From positions 1 to 22,057 of the forward strand of contig JBEGQX010000355.1 in assembly GCA_041180805.1 (NCBI GenBank): 22,057 nucleotides of DNA, given 5' to 3'. The translations under genes and the position numbers were made by a program. Under the pieces are notes generated by a model. The model made no database searches. It was not told the origin of the DNA and was given only the letters and a program-made list of their open reading frames with translations. How positions within the stretch are numbered: the first letter of the stretch is position 1; each line of letters opens with the position of its first letter. This DNA comes from JBEGQX01 sp041180805 (GTDB lineage Bacteria > Planctomycetota > Planctomycetia > Gemmatales > Gemmataceae). Shown in pieces: positions 1 to 8,023 of this stretch.

Positions 1-690
1 GTGAATGACGCGGGGGCACCGCCTCGCGGAGTTCTGACCGATACCCGCGGCCAGGCAGGCACCATGAACCAAATGTTTCAATCACTTGGCATCGGACTTT
101 CCATCGCCGTGGTTGTTATCCTTGTCATGCTTACGGCCTATTTTCAATCTCCCAGGCTGGCACTTACTTCCATTGGCGCGGTTCCCGGAGTGGTATCCGG
201 TGTGCTTTCCATGCTGGTTCTTACCAACACCACTCTGAACATCGAATCGTTCATGGGATCCATCATGTGTATTGGTGTTTCTGTTTCCAATTCCGTGATG
301 ATGATCACCTTCATGAATGACCGCTGGAAGGAAGGCCTCACTGTTCGGGAATCCGCCATCAAGGGCGCGGCAGGGCGCCTGAGGCCCATCATCATGACCG
401 CCTGCGCCATGACAACCGGTATGCTTCCCATGGCGTTGGCCCTGGAGGAAGGTTCACAGATGCAGGCACCGCTTGGCAGGGCGGTTATTGGTGGCTTGCT
501 GGCATCAACCTTATCAACGCTTTTGGTTCTGCCGGCGGTATTTTCACTGCTATTAGGCAATCGCAAGCCGGTGCCTGTTTCCATTGATCCGGATGATCCG
601 GAGAGCAAGCAATTTGATGGTGGCGATCCGCATGAAACTCACCACACCAATCAGAATCCTGAAACCACTCAACCAGGAATGGCAACATGA
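1..690 (+). CDS. RND efflux permease, C-terminal part (5' end outside window)
   Basis: This is the last 229 residues of an inner-membrane RND (AcrB/HAE-type) proton-driven exporter; the frame is open at base 1, so the GTG there is probably an internal codon. It contains about five membrane segments corresponding to TM8-TM12: roughly residues 27-50, 53-76, 82-106, 126-148 and 157-186. Family signatures are the ILVMLTAYFQS stretch, the IESFMGSIM stretch before TM10, RLRPIIMTACAMTTGMLPMAL in TM11 and GRAVIGGLL in TM12. The TM10 motif reads GVSVSNS, where AcrB has a lysine (GLSAKNA); serine takes its place. A hydrophilic His/Asp/Pro-rich tail of about 40 residues follows TM12. The TGA stop overlaps the ATG of the adaptor gene (ATGA), so the two are translationally coupled. 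It resembles the permease at 16013-19189. The substrate cannot be read from sequence. Confidence 0.9.
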   Translation: MNDAGAPPRGVLTDTRGQAGTMNQMFQSLGIGLSIAVVVILVMLTAYFQSPRLALTSIGAVPGVVSGVLSMLVLTNTTLNIESFMGSIMCIGVSVSNSVMMITFMNDRWKEGLTVRESAIKGAAGRLRPIIMTACAMTTGMLPMALALEEGSQMQAPLGRAVIGGLLASTLSTLLVLPAVFSLLLGNRKPVPVSIDPDDPESKQFDGGDPHETHHTNQNPETTQPGMAT

Positions 691-2057
691 AGAAAAGATT
701 CAAAACATTGGTTTGTTTGACAACCTGCGTTATTTTGGCGGGCTGTGGCAAGGAAACCGAGCATGCATCACCTTCACCGATAGCCCCGGAAGTAACGGCC
801 GCCAAACCGCAAAGGCGGAATATTCTTAGAACCGTTGGTCAACCCGGGTTTGTGGATGCCTACGAGCAATCTTCCATCTTCCCCAAGATTACCGGGTTCA
901 TCGAAAAATGGAATGTGGATATCGGCGACAAGGTAAAGAAGGATCAGCTTCTTGCGACGCTTTTTGTTCCTGAACTGGTTGAGGAATACCGCCTTAAACA
1001 AGCCACGGTAGTTCTCGACAAGGTAATGGTGGAGCAGGCTAAAAAGCTTGTTGAGGTTGCGGATGGCAATCTGAAGGCCGCCGTTGCCAAGGTGACCCAG
1101 AACAAGGCTTTGGTGGGCAAATTTCAGGCTGAGGTGGATCGCTGGCAGTCAGAAGTGAGAAGACTAACCGATCTGGTGGGCCAGCGTGTGGTGGATAAAC
1201 AGATTCTTGATGAATCCACCCGACAGCTAAGGTCAAATGAGTCCGCACGGGATGCAGCGCTTGCGGCAGTGATTGCGGCGCAATCGGATCAAATTGCCAG
1301 CGATGCCAGCCTGGGCAAAGCCAAAGTGGATGTGATGGCTGCGGAAGCCAGGGTCAGGGTTGCCGAGGCAGATGAAAAACGACTGGCGGCACTGGTGGGT
1401 TACATACGGCTGACATCACCTTTCGATGGAATTGTGGTGATTCGCAACGCCAACACGGGGGATTTTGTTCAGGGAACCACCGGTGACCAGACAACCCGCA
1501 TGATGGCACCCGATCTTTCTTCCACCAAAGGTGCGCCGATTTTTGCCATTGCCAGAACGGATGTCGTACGCATTTTTGTGGATGTTCCAGAAATGGATGC
1601 CAACTATGTCAACACAAACACGGACGCCGAGGTTCGTGTTCAGGCTTTCAACGACATGCGGATTGTTTCCAAGGTTACCAGGACTTCCTGGGCGTTGAAC
1701 CGGCAGAGTCGCACCCTTAGGGCCGAGATTGACCTTCCCAACCAGGATGCGAAAATTCTTCCCGGCATGTACGCTTACGGCTACATCAAGATAGTTCGCC
1801 CAAACGTGATGACCATTCCCATCTCTTGCGTTGCAAAGCGCGGGGATCAGAATGTTGGTTTTATCTTAAGCGACAACAAGATACGCCAGGTAAATCTGAA
1901 GCTTGGTGGAACGGATGGAGAATGGCAGGAAATTGTTGCCATCGAAAAGGATGGGACATGGATTCCCTTGGAAGAAAACCTGGTCTTTGCCTCGGGTGAT
2001 ACCGATGAATTTGTCAATGGAATGACTGTTAAGATGAAAGCAGCCGCGAAGGAATAA
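687..2057 (+). CDS. RND efflux periplasmic adaptor (membrane fusion protein), lipoprotein
   Basis: This 456-residue adaptor would link the preceding RND permease to a TolC-type channel. The N-terminus has a lipoprotein signal with a good lipobox (LAGC, Cys20), so it should be lipid-anchored in the periplasm. Residues about 60-95 form the first half of the barrel-sandwich (lipoyl) domain (FIEKWNVDIGDKVKKDQLLA). Residues about 98-235 are Ala/Lys/Glu-rich and probably form the alpha-helical hairpin. The second lipoyl half includes LTSPFDGIVVIRNANTGD. The beta-barrel follows (VRIFVDVPE), with the conserved RTSWALNRQSRTLRAEIDLPN and LPGMYAYGYI segments near the end. Its ATG overlaps the permease stop by four bases, with an AGGA about 8 nt upstream. 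Its TAA directly abuts the stop codon of the convergent TolC gene. It is a paralogue of the adaptor at 19199-20593. Confidence 0.93.
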   Translation: MKKRFKTLVCLTTCVILAGCGKETEHASPSPIAPEVTAAKPQRRNILRTVGQPGFVDAYEQSSIFPKITGFIEKWNVDIGDKVKKDQLLATLFVPELVEEYRLKQATVVLDKVMVEQAKKLVEVADGNLKAAVAKVTQNKALVGKFQAEVDRWQSEVRRLTDLVGQRVVDKQILDESTRQLRSNESARDAALAAVIAAQSDQIASDASLGKAKVDVMAAEARVRVAEADEKRLAALVGYIRLTSPFDGIVVIRNANTGDFVQGTTGDQTTRMMAPDLSSTKGAPIFAIARTDVVRIFVDVPEMDANYVNTNTDAEVRVQAFNDMRIVSKVTRTSWALNRQSRTLRAEIDLPNQDAKILPGMYAYGYIKIVRPNVMTIPISCVAKRGDQNVGFILSDNKIRQVNLKLGGTDGEWQEIVAIEKDGTWIPLEENLVFASGDTDEFVNGMTVKMKAAAKE

Positions 2058-3716
2058 TCAAGGCTTTGTCACCGGGGCGATCACTTTTTCGCAAATACTG
2101 TTGGCGCATGGAATGCCTGTGACAGGTGGCAGGTCAAATGGCCGGGTGGTATCCACTTCCAATGGCTGGCCCGGAGTTTTCTGGCAAGCCAGAACCTCGG
2201 CAGGATATCCCACGGCCCGGAACAATCTGAATTGGGATCTGTTGTAGTCCTGCACTGACAGGAAATAATTCTTGTATGCCTGATCAAGCTGAGCCAGGGC
2301 TGCCACGACTTCCTGCGGGCGGTTCACCAAATTCAACACATCGCCAAATCGGTAGGTTTCGCTCATGCCCTTTAGATTTCCCTCATAACTTACCAGAGCG
2401 CTTTTCAAACCGGAATCCGCCAGGGCGACCCTTTCTGAGGATGTCGCAAGTTGCGAGTGGCATTGTGCAACCTCGGCAGCAACTTTATCCTGTGCCATGA
2501 ATAATTCCACCATGGCAACCTGCCTTTGACCTTCCCTATCACGCACTAATGCCCGGTTACCAAAGCCAAAATTCTTCAATTCCCAAAGTGCTGCTGCGTT
2601 CATATCAAATCGGCTGCCCCATTGCAGGGTTCCGCCCGGACCGCTGGCTGCCGCGCCACCAATAAACGGTGGACCGTTCGAGTTCGCACCGCTATTACCC
2701 TGAAATACAATGCTGGGGATCAGGGGACGCATCTTTTCCTGTTTCAACTTTGCCAGTGTTGCCTGGACTATCGCCTGACTTGAACCCAGTTCCGGGCGGT
2801 TGGTAAGGCCCACAGCAACCAACCCATCAACCTCCCTGCTGGGTGAAATTAGCATCATCGCCAAATGAGGTGGTTCCACGGGCACTATCTGAGCCACAGG
2901 ATTCAAGCGAAGCAAACGGGCAAGTTCGGCACTGGCAACGCGCCATTCATTGCGCGCTTTGACTGCGTTTTCTTCCAGGTCGGCCAACAGGGTTTTGGCA
3001 CGGTCAGTTTCCACCTGAGCAGCCAGCCCCTTGCCTAATACCTCGACTTTGCGCACAAGTTCCCGGCCCTTGGCTACAGTATCCACCGTTCCGGCAAGTC
3101 TTCCTCTTGCCTGCTGCACATTGAAATAGGCTACCGCCACATCCATCAAGGCATCATTCTTTGCCGCCTGAATATCAAACTGCCTGGCCTTGAGAATTTG
3201 CCTGGCGGACAAAGGTTCAAAAATTGCATCCGTGGTGGCGAATATCGCCGACACACCGGGTCCAAGTGTCATGGACTGTCGGTTACTGTTCTGGGGCACA
3301 CCGGTAAAAGTCACATTCAGGCCATCATGGCGATAGTAATCAATACCGGCATAGATATTAGGCAACCAAAGCACATTGGCTTTCTCTAACTGTGCGGCGG
3401 CAACCAGTTCGGCTGCCTTAGCTGCGTCTATAATCAACGGTCGGGCATCCGATAACCTCATGGCGGCGGCAAGGTTTATGGGCAAAGGCATCTCGCCTTG
3501 CTGGATTTCTGTCTTTTTAAATTCGGTGGGGGGCTTGGTGTTCACCAGCTTGGGATCTGTAAAAGCTTCACCCTTGGAGTTTTCATCCAAACCAAGTTGC
3601 TGGGCGGTAGCTCTTGTGGAAGAATCCTGCCCCTGACAATAAGCCCAAGGCAAAGCCAGGATAACCAAGGCAACTAGATAGGAACTTATTTTCCGGGGCC
3701 CTGAATGGAAACGCAA
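2058..3716 (-). CDS. TolC family outer-membrane efflux protein (set A)
   Basis: This is a TolC-like outer-membrane channel, likely partner of the RND permease and adaptor that converge on it. I chose the TTG at 3716 (552 aa) because GAGG lies 5 nt upstream and the protein then opens with a normal signal peptide: basic n-region RFHSGPRK, hydrophobic core SSYLVALVILALPWAY, cleavage near CQGQ. A longer frame begins at another TTG at 3752 but has no ribosome-binding site; I see no usable ATG. The body shows the two-repeat TolC pattern: INLAAAMRLSDARP near the start, long Ala/Gln/Glu-rich helices, RPLIPSIVFQGNSG in the middle, and RPQEVVAALAQLDQAYKNYF near the end. Many blocks match the second TolC at 14431-15993. 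It lies 157 bp downstream of the Tat-signal isomerase on the same strand, so it may have its own promoter there. Confidence 0.9.
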   Translation of the reverse strand: MRFHSGPRKISSYLVALVILALPWAYCQGQDSSTRATAQQLGLDENSKGEAFTDPKLVNTKPPTEFKKTEIQQGEMPLPINLAAAMRLSDARPLIIDAAKAAELVAAAQLEKANVLWLPNIYAGIDYYRHDGLNVTFTGVPQNSNRQSMTLGPGVSAIFATTDAIFEPLSARQILKARQFDIQAAKNDALMDVAVAYFNVQQARGRLAGTVDTVAKGRELVRKVEVLGKGLAAQVETDRAKTLLADLEENAVKARNEWRVASAELARLLRLNPVAQIVPVEPPHLAMMLISPSREVDGLVAVGLTNRPELGSSQAIVQATLAKLKQEKMRPLIPSIVFQGNSGANSNGPPFIGGAAASGPGGTLQWGSRFDMNAAALWELKNFGFGNRALVRDREGQRQVAMVELFMAQDKVAAEVAQCHSQLATSSERVALADSGLKSALVSYEGNLKGMSETYRFGDVLNLVNRPQEVVAALAQLDQAYKNYFLSVQDYNRSQFRLFRAVGYPAEVLACQKTPGQPLEVDTTRPFDLPPVTGIPCANSICEKVIAPVTKP

Positions 3717-3873
3717 GACTGCCTCGATTCCGAATAAAAACACTTTGACCAATCAAAGTATCTATCGAAAAAGTGACCGGGTTGTTTCCATGAAATCAGG
3801 GGAATCGGGATCATCCTCAGGGTCTATCCGGTAGGATCAATCCTTATATATTTCCCAAACTACCAAAGCTTGC
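3717..3873 (-). promoter_or_regulatory. Leader region upstream of TolC A
   Basis: This 157-bp stretch separates the isomerase stop from the chosen TolC start. On the minus strand it holds an AT-rich TATATAAG box (complement of 3843-3850) that could be a -10 element, though I find no good -35 at the right distance. Just downstream are two similar short interrupted palindromes, GGATTGATCC (3834-3843) and GGATGATCC (3808-3816), about 26 bp apart centre to centre. They might be binding sites for a regulator. Assignment as a promoter region is inference from position and base composition. Confidence 0.3.
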
Positions 3874-4773
3874 TTAGGCATCACATGCCAGAATTGCCTG
3901 TTTTAAACCTTCTCGTGCATTGCGGGTAGGTATAAACTCGTGGCCCACAAAACCTTTGTAACCAATTTGCACCAGCTTTTTCATGATTGGCAGGTACTGA
4001 ATCTCCTGGTTTTCATCCAGTTCGTGCCTGCCGGGATTGCCCGCTGTATGAATATGCGCAATCACATCCTTGTGTTGTTCAATCCTTCGAATCACATCTC
4101 CGTGCATGATCTGTACATGGTAAATATCAAATAATAGTTTAATGCGCGGCGAACCCACCTTGCGAAGTACCCCGGCAAGCCAATCCACATCATCCCCCTG
4201 GTAACCCGGGTGCCCGGTCATGGGGTGCGATCCATCCCTGGTGTTTAGGTGCTCCACCGCGACTGTCACACCTTTCTTCTCGGCGTAACCAGCTATCTGT
4301 TTCAGGCCTTCAACACAATTCTTTTCCGCATCTTCCAAACTGATCACAGGACTTTTCACATCATCCGCGTTTTGATATTTAAAACCCACAAAACCAATCA
4401 CCGTGGGAACCTTGAACTCGGCACAGGCATCGATGGTTTCCCGGGTATGTTTCAAAAGCTCCTCCCGGTAGGCGGGATTGTTGAAACCTTTCTTGAAGCC
4501 GCCCGGCATGCCATTCGATGCGATCGCGATTTCCAAACCATGCTTTTTCACCGTGGCAAACTGCTGGGGTCGCAAAAGTTCAATCGATACACATCCCAGA
4601 CTTTTGGCTTGTTCACACAACTGATCAAGGTTCCATTTATCACCCTGACTTATAAAGCACCAGGAACAAGCGGAATGCCTGATATTACCCTTGAGTTTCT
4701 CGGCGGCACCAAGGTTATGAGAACCCAGGGCCATTCCAGCACCGGCAGCAAGCATATTTCGGCGGTTCATCAT
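3874..4773 (-). CDS. Sugar phosphate isomerase/epimerase-like TIM barrel (hydroxypyruvate isomerase-like), probably Tat-exported
   Basis: This 299-residue protein belongs to the xylose isomerase-like TIM-barrel (AP endonuclease 2) superfamily, nearest to hydroxypyruvate isomerase-like proteins. Candidate metal ligands sit at barrel strand ends: Glu in VAVEHLN, Asp in LLFDIYHVQIMHGD, His in IAHIHTAGNPGRHE and Glu in FVGHEFIPT. The N-terminus carries a twin-arginine motif (NRRNMLAAGAGMAL), suggesting export to the periplasm, which would be unusual for a canonical cytosolic isomerase. The start has AAAGGAG 7 nt upstream, and this site overlaps the end of the sulfatase gene, only 12 bp away, so the two are almost certainly one transcript. 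The substrate is unknown; context suggests a sugar or sugar acid released near the sulfatase. A purely structural or epimerase role is possible. Confidence 0.85.
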   Translation of the reverse strand: MMNRRNMLAAGAGMALGSHNLGAAEKLKGNIRHSACSWCFISQGDKWNLDQLCEQAKSLGCVSIELLRPQQFATVKKHGLEIAIASNGMPGGFKKGFNNPAYREELLKHTRETIDACAEFKVPTVIGFVGFKYQNADDVKSPVISLEDAEKNCVEGLKQIAGYAEKKGVTVAVEHLNTRDGSHPMTGHPGYQGDDVDWLAGVLRKVGSPRIKLLFDIYHVQIMHGDVIRRIEQHKDVIAHIHTAGNPGRHELDENQEIQYLPIMKKLVQIGYKGFVGHEFIPTRNAREGLKQAILACDA

Positions 4774-4785
4774 TTTGATTCTCCT

Positions 4786-6264
4786 TTAACGGATCTTGGC
4801 ATCGGGCAGGGCGGTGCCAATGCCTTCATCCAAAGGCATGGTATCTTTTTCCAGCCCGAGTTGTTTTTTCAATCGTTCAAGCTCATTCTTCAATTCCTGA
4901 ACCTTGGCCGCGTAATTGGGATTCGCAATCAGGTTCTTGGTTTCGGAAGGGTCATTTTTCAAATCATAAAGCTCGGCAAGATGCCTGTCTGGTTTGCCAT
5001 CACCATGCGGATAATGCACATATTTCCAATCGTTGGTACGCACACCGCGAACATTGGGGGTATACGGGAACTGCTTTTCGTAGTTGTAATGGTAGAGGTA
5101 AGATTTGCGCCAATCGTCATCTCCTTGCCTGACGAGCTTGACCCAGGATTTGCCATGAATGTTTTCCATTGGCCTGGCTTCGCAAAGCTCAAGAATACTG
5201 GGGGCCATGTCCACGGTGACCACCATTTCGGAAATGATTTTTGGGACTTTGGTTAATGCGGGGTATCGCACAACCAGTGGAATTCGTATGGAAGGTTCAT
5301 GCATGGTGCGCTTATCCACCATTCCATGCTCCCCGTTCAAAAGCCCGTTATCTCCCATGAATACAATCAAGGTGTTATCCAATTCGCCACGATCCTTGAG
5401 AAGCTTTACCAACTGACCAACCGAATCATCAACAGAAAGAATGGTTCCCCAATAAGATCGTATCATCGCCTCGAAGTCTTTCACCGCCTCGGGACTGCTG
5501 TCTGGAAATTTCTTGCGGTAATCAAACAAGGGCCCATAGATCCCATGCCAGGTATTGAGTCGCTGCTGGATCCACTTGGGTTTGTCTTCCAGATGAAAAG
5601 CGGTTTCCGGATAGGGAATGCGAACCTTGTCAAAGGTATGCTCATATTTTGGTTCGGGAAAATAAAAGCTGTGCGGTGCCTTATGACCTATCATGCAAAG
5701 CCATGGTTTATCTTTGGAAGAGCTATTAATCCAATCGGAAGCCATTTTGGTAACCGCATGAGTGTAATAACCCGGCACAACCTTGCGATCGCCATTCACA
5801 TTAAATTCGGTGTCAAAATACTTTCCCTGCCCCTTGTGGGTGACAAAGGTATCAAAGCCGGGGCGTTTTTCATCATTATTTTCACCCATGTGCCATTTGC
5901 CAAAATACGCGGTCTGATAACCACCATCATGCAAAGCACCGGGAAAACTTCTTAACTGGTTGGGGTATTCAGTAAAGTTATTTACCACGCCATGCGAATG
6001 AGCATACTTCCCCGAAAGAATCGATGCCCTGCTTGGCGAACAGAGCGAGGTTGTGCAAAATGTGTTTTTGAAATGCACACCCTCGCTGGCCAAGGCATCA
6101 ATATTTGGGGTCTTCAGGAAAGGGTGTCCGGCACAACCAAGGCTATCCCACCTAAGGTCATCACAAAGAATAAAGAGTACATTTGGTTTGGCTGCCTGTG
6201 AGGTTTGGGTTGGGGAAAAGAAAAGCACCACAGACATGGCAAAGATAACCGATAGATGTTTCAT
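4786..6264 (-). CDS. Secreted type I (formylglycine-dependent) sulfatase
   Basis: This 492-residue arylsulfatase-family enzyme hydrolyses sulfate esters, probably on a carbohydrate. The signature Cys-Ser-Pro-Ser-Arg at residues 75-79 (LCSPSRASILSG) is the site where a formylglycine-generating enzyme oxidises the cysteine; no such enzyme is in the window. Metal-binding Asp35-Asp36 lie in FILCDDLRWDS. Downstream are the conserved GKWHMG segment and the second metal-binding motif FMGDNGLLNGEHG, followed by DKRTMHEPSIRIPLVVRYP. A signal peptide covers roughly residues 1-24. I chose the ATG at 6264 because AAGGAGA lies about 6-7 nt upstream; an in-frame ATG at 6309 would add 15 residues before the signal peptide. 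It sits between the oxidoreductase gene (47-bp gap) and the isomerase gene (12-bp gap), consistent with one operon. Some relatives are annotated as iduronate- or choline-sulfatase-like; the substrate is not determinable. Confidence 0.94.
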   Translation of the reverse strand: MKHLSVIFAMSVVLFFSPTQTSQAAKPNVLFILCDDLRWDSLGCAGHPFLKTPNIDALASEGVHFKNTFCTTSLCSPSRASILSGKYAHSHGVVNNFTEYPNQLRSFPGALHDGGYQTAYFGKWHMGENNDEKRPGFDTFVTHKGQGKYFDTEFNVNGDRKVVPGYYTHAVTKMASDWINSSSKDKPWLCMIGHKAPHSFYFPEPKYEHTFDKVRIPYPETAFHLEDKPKWIQQRLNTWHGIYGPLFDYRKKFPDSSPEAVKDFEAMIRSYWGTILSVDDSVGQLVKLLKDRGELDNTLIVFMGDNGLLNGEHGMVDKRTMHEPSIRIPLVVRYPALTKVPKIISEMVVTVDMAPSILELCEARPMENIHGKSWVKLVRQGDDDWRKSYLYHYNYEKQFPYTPNVRGVRTNDWKYVHYPHGDGKPDRHLAELYDLKNDPSETKNLIANPNYAAKVQELKNELERLKKQLGLEKDTMPLDEGIGTALPDAKIR

Positions 6265-6311
6265 ACAAATCTCTCCTTGAGGAAACATCTTAATCGAAAT
6301 AATTTGCAATA

Positions 6312-7391
6312 TCAGCCAGAAAGCTTCACAGGCCTTCCTTCCCTGCTGGATGTGTAGATGGCCTGAAAAAGTTCCACCACGGCACGGCCATCCTCCGCGC
6401 TTACCAGCGGAGGTCTATTCTTCCGCACAGAATCAAAGAAATCCTGGAATTGAAGGGCATGGTAATGAACCGTTGGATCGACCCGGGAAATCTTCTCCCG
6501 GTCCTCAGCTTGGAATCCCGCAAGCAGATTCTCCTCGCCGGCAATGGTCCAAAGATCATTCAAGGGTGGTTCTGGAATACTGGTCATACCTGCTATGAAT
6601 GTGGCACCACGGTCCGTCTCCACCCCCACCGAGGCACCATTGGAACCATGGACATGCACTTTTGTATGAATGCCCGGTTTCTGGGAAACGCTAGCCAGAA
6701 TGGATCCCAAACCACCGTTGGCAAATTTAAGCGAGGCCACCGCGGTATCTTCAACTTCAACCCCCGGGTGATTCAAGGTGCTGTAATAACCCTGCACCTC
6801 GGAAATCGGACCCATGAACCAACGCAGAATATCCAACTGGTGTGGTGATTGGTTGACCAAGACTCCGCCGCCTTCGGTATCCCATTTACCACGCCAGGGA
6901 TCCGACTTGTAATATTCCAGACTACGCCAGGAATACATCAGAAAGAATCCCAATACAGGCTTGCCAATTTTTCCCGCGTCAATCGCCTGCTTCATGCGAA
7001 GCACAGGTTCAAAAAACCTTCTTTGGCTGATGACTCCCAGGGTTTTACCAGATTGCCTTGCAGCGGCAATCATGGCGTCACAATCTGAAACAGAAGCGGC
7101 AAGGGGTTTTTCCACAAGCACATGAATACCAGATGCCAATGCCTGCACCGTGGGTTCTTTATGCAGCGGATGTGGAGTTGCAATTAGAACAACATCCGGG
7201 CGCGCCATAGAAAGCATTTGAGTTAATTGGGTGAAAGCAGCGCCACCAAACTCGCTGGCAAACTGGCCCGCACGGGTTTCCGATGCATCACATAAAGCTA
7301 CTAACCTGGCATCAGGGCATTGTTTCAGCGCAAGGCAATGCAACCTGCCAACCTTGCCACACCCCACAAGCGCCACTTTCAGGGAATCCAT
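6312..7391 (-). CDS. Gfo/Idh/MocA family NAD(P)-dependent oxidoreductase
   Basis: This 359-residue protein has the two-domain architecture of glucose-fructose oxidoreductase/inositol dehydrogenase enzymes. The N-terminal Rossmann fold starts with VALVGCGKVGRLH (glycine motif at residues 10-15) and ends its nucleotide-binding region with the characteristic VEKPLA (Glu94-Lys95-Pro96). The C-terminal domain includes GGGVLVNQSPHQLDILRWF, where the histidine is in the usual catalytic position. There is no signal peptide, so it should act in the cytoplasm, oxidising or epimerising a sugar or cyclitol. The ATG has AGGA about 6 nt upstream. It lies 30 bp after the antitoxin stop and 47 bp before the sulfatase start, all on one strand. 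The substrate is unknown; genes of this kind commonly accompany sulfatases and TIM-barrel isomerases in planctomycete sugar clusters. Confidence 0.92.
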   Translation of the reverse strand: MDSLKVALVGCGKVGRLHCLALKQCPDARLVALCDASETRAGQFASEFGGAAFTQLTQMLSMARPDVVLIATPHPLHKEPTVQALASGIHVLVEKPLAASVSDCDAMIAAARQSGKTLGVISQRRFFEPVLRMKQAIDAGKIGKPVLGFFLMYSWRSLEYYKSDPWRGKWDTEGGGVLVNQSPHQLDILRWFMGPISEVQGYYSTLNHPGVEVEDTAVASLKFANGGLGSILASVSQKPGIHTKVHVHGSNGASVGVETDRGATFIAGMTSIPEPPLNDLWTIAGEENLLAGFQAEDREKISRVDPTVHYHALQFQDFFDSVRKNRPPLVSAEDGRAVVELFQAIYTSSREGRPVKLSG

Positions 7392-7398
7392 GAGAGTT

Positions 7399-7419
7399 CC
7401 TAAGAATTAGGTTTTTTTT
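7399..7419. promoter_or_regulatory. Short hairpin in the antitoxin-oxidoreductase gap
   Basis: CCTAA-GAA-TTAGG followed by eight T residues on the plus strand forms a 5-bp stem with a T tract. Read on the minus strand, the direction of the genes, the same stem contains the AGG of the oxidoreductase ribosome-binding site. It could weakly mask that site, or end plus-strand antisense transcription. The stem is short and AT-rich, so neither role is secure. Confidence 0.25.
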
Positions 7420-7421
7420 GA

Positions 7422-7721
7422 CTAACTTCGGGCAACTTCGGCATGAAGTTTTAATCCCAACGCCTGCAAAACCTTGAGAATGGTATCAAAACTTGGGCTT
7501 GTTGCTCCTGAAAGAGCTTTATAAAGACTTTCCCTGGATAACCCGGATTCCCTTGCAACCATGGTCATACCTTTTGCGCGTGCAATATCACCAATCGCCT
7601 TGGTTATCAGGGAAGTATCCCCCTGAGATTCGTCAATAATTGCCTCCAAATAGGCAGCCATTTCCTTTGGGGTTCGCAAATGTTCAGCGACATCGTAACT
7701 GCTGGTCATCGTTTTTTTCAT
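7422..7721 (-). CDS. HigA-like addiction module antitoxin (XRE-type HTH)
   Basis: This 99-residue protein is the antitoxin of the pair and a probable autorepressor. It matches the antidote family usually found with HigB/RelE-like killer proteins: an N-terminal segment DVAEHLRTPKEMAAYLEAII, then IGDIARAKGMTMVARESG, and the helix-turn-helix SGLSRESLYKALSGATSPSFDTILKVLQALGLKL (about residues 59-92). The ATG overlaps the toxin stop in an ATGA arrangement. A strong GGAGG lies about 7 nt upstream inside the toxin gene, so translation of the antitoxin should be efficient. A second in-frame ATG four codons on (MTSSYD) is a possible alternative start. By family analogy it would bind both the toxin and the 30-bp palindrome upstream of the toxin gene. 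Confidence 0.93.
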   Translation of the reverse strand: MKKTMTSSYDVAEHLRTPKEMAAYLEAIIDESQGDTSLITKAIGDIARAKGMTMVARESGLSRESLYKALSGATSPSFDTILKVLQALGLKLHAEVARS

Positions 7722-8023
7722 GATAAATCCTCCGGTAGATTTCTGCCAAGTTCCATGGGGATTCTTATATCCCTGGATTGTGAACTTTTATTTCCACCTG
7801 CCAAAAGCACCACAAGTTGATTACCTTTCTTTTTGAAATAGACACGATAACTTGGCCCGTGGTGAATTCTCATTTCAGAAATCCCCTCACCTAAAAACTT
7901 GACATCTCCCGGGTGTCCAAAGGCCAACCTTTCGATTCTTGCCAAAATGCGAGCCTTGGCTTGAATATCTTTCAAGCTGTTAATCCATTTAGCAAAAACA
8001 TCTGTTTTACGGATAGATATCAC
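7718..8023 (-). CDS. HigB/RelE-superfamily toxin (addiction module killer protein)
   Basis: This 101-residue toxin is of the RelE/ParE-fold killer-protein family (HigB-like, related to phage Gp49-like proteins); relatives are ribosome-dependent mRNA interferases. Diagnostic sequence includes MISIRKTDVFAKWINSLKD at the start, ARIERLAFGHPGDVKFLGEG, then ISEMRIHHGPSYRVYF and LLAGGNKSSQSRDI. The start is a GTG at 8023, supported because the family N-terminus begins exactly there and no in-frame ATG exists nearby. Only two bases separate this codon from the 30-bp palindrome. Toxin-first order and the 4-base overlap with the antitoxin are typical of HigBA-type modules. The pair interrupts a run of sugar-catabolism genes on the same strand. 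Confidence 0.92.
   Translation of the reverse strand: MISIRKTDVFAKWINSLKDIQAKARILARIERLAFGHPGDVKFLGEGISEMRIHHGPSYRVYFKKKGNQLVVLLAGGNKSSQSRDIRIPMELGRNLPEDLS

Noticed and set aside
4249..5256. A 335-codon plus-strand open frame across the isomerase-sulfatase boundary
   Set aside because: It is antisense to two genes with clear family motifs, spans their junction, and its peptide has no recognisable domain; it is a codon-bias shadow.
6265..6309. Longer start for the sulfatase
   Set aside because: It would add 15 residues before a normal signal peptide; AAGGAGA is correctly spaced for the ATG at 6264.
7412..7419. T8 run with a short stem as a true terminator
   Set aside because: The T run follows the stem on the plus strand, but all genes here are on the minus strand and the stem is only 5 bp.
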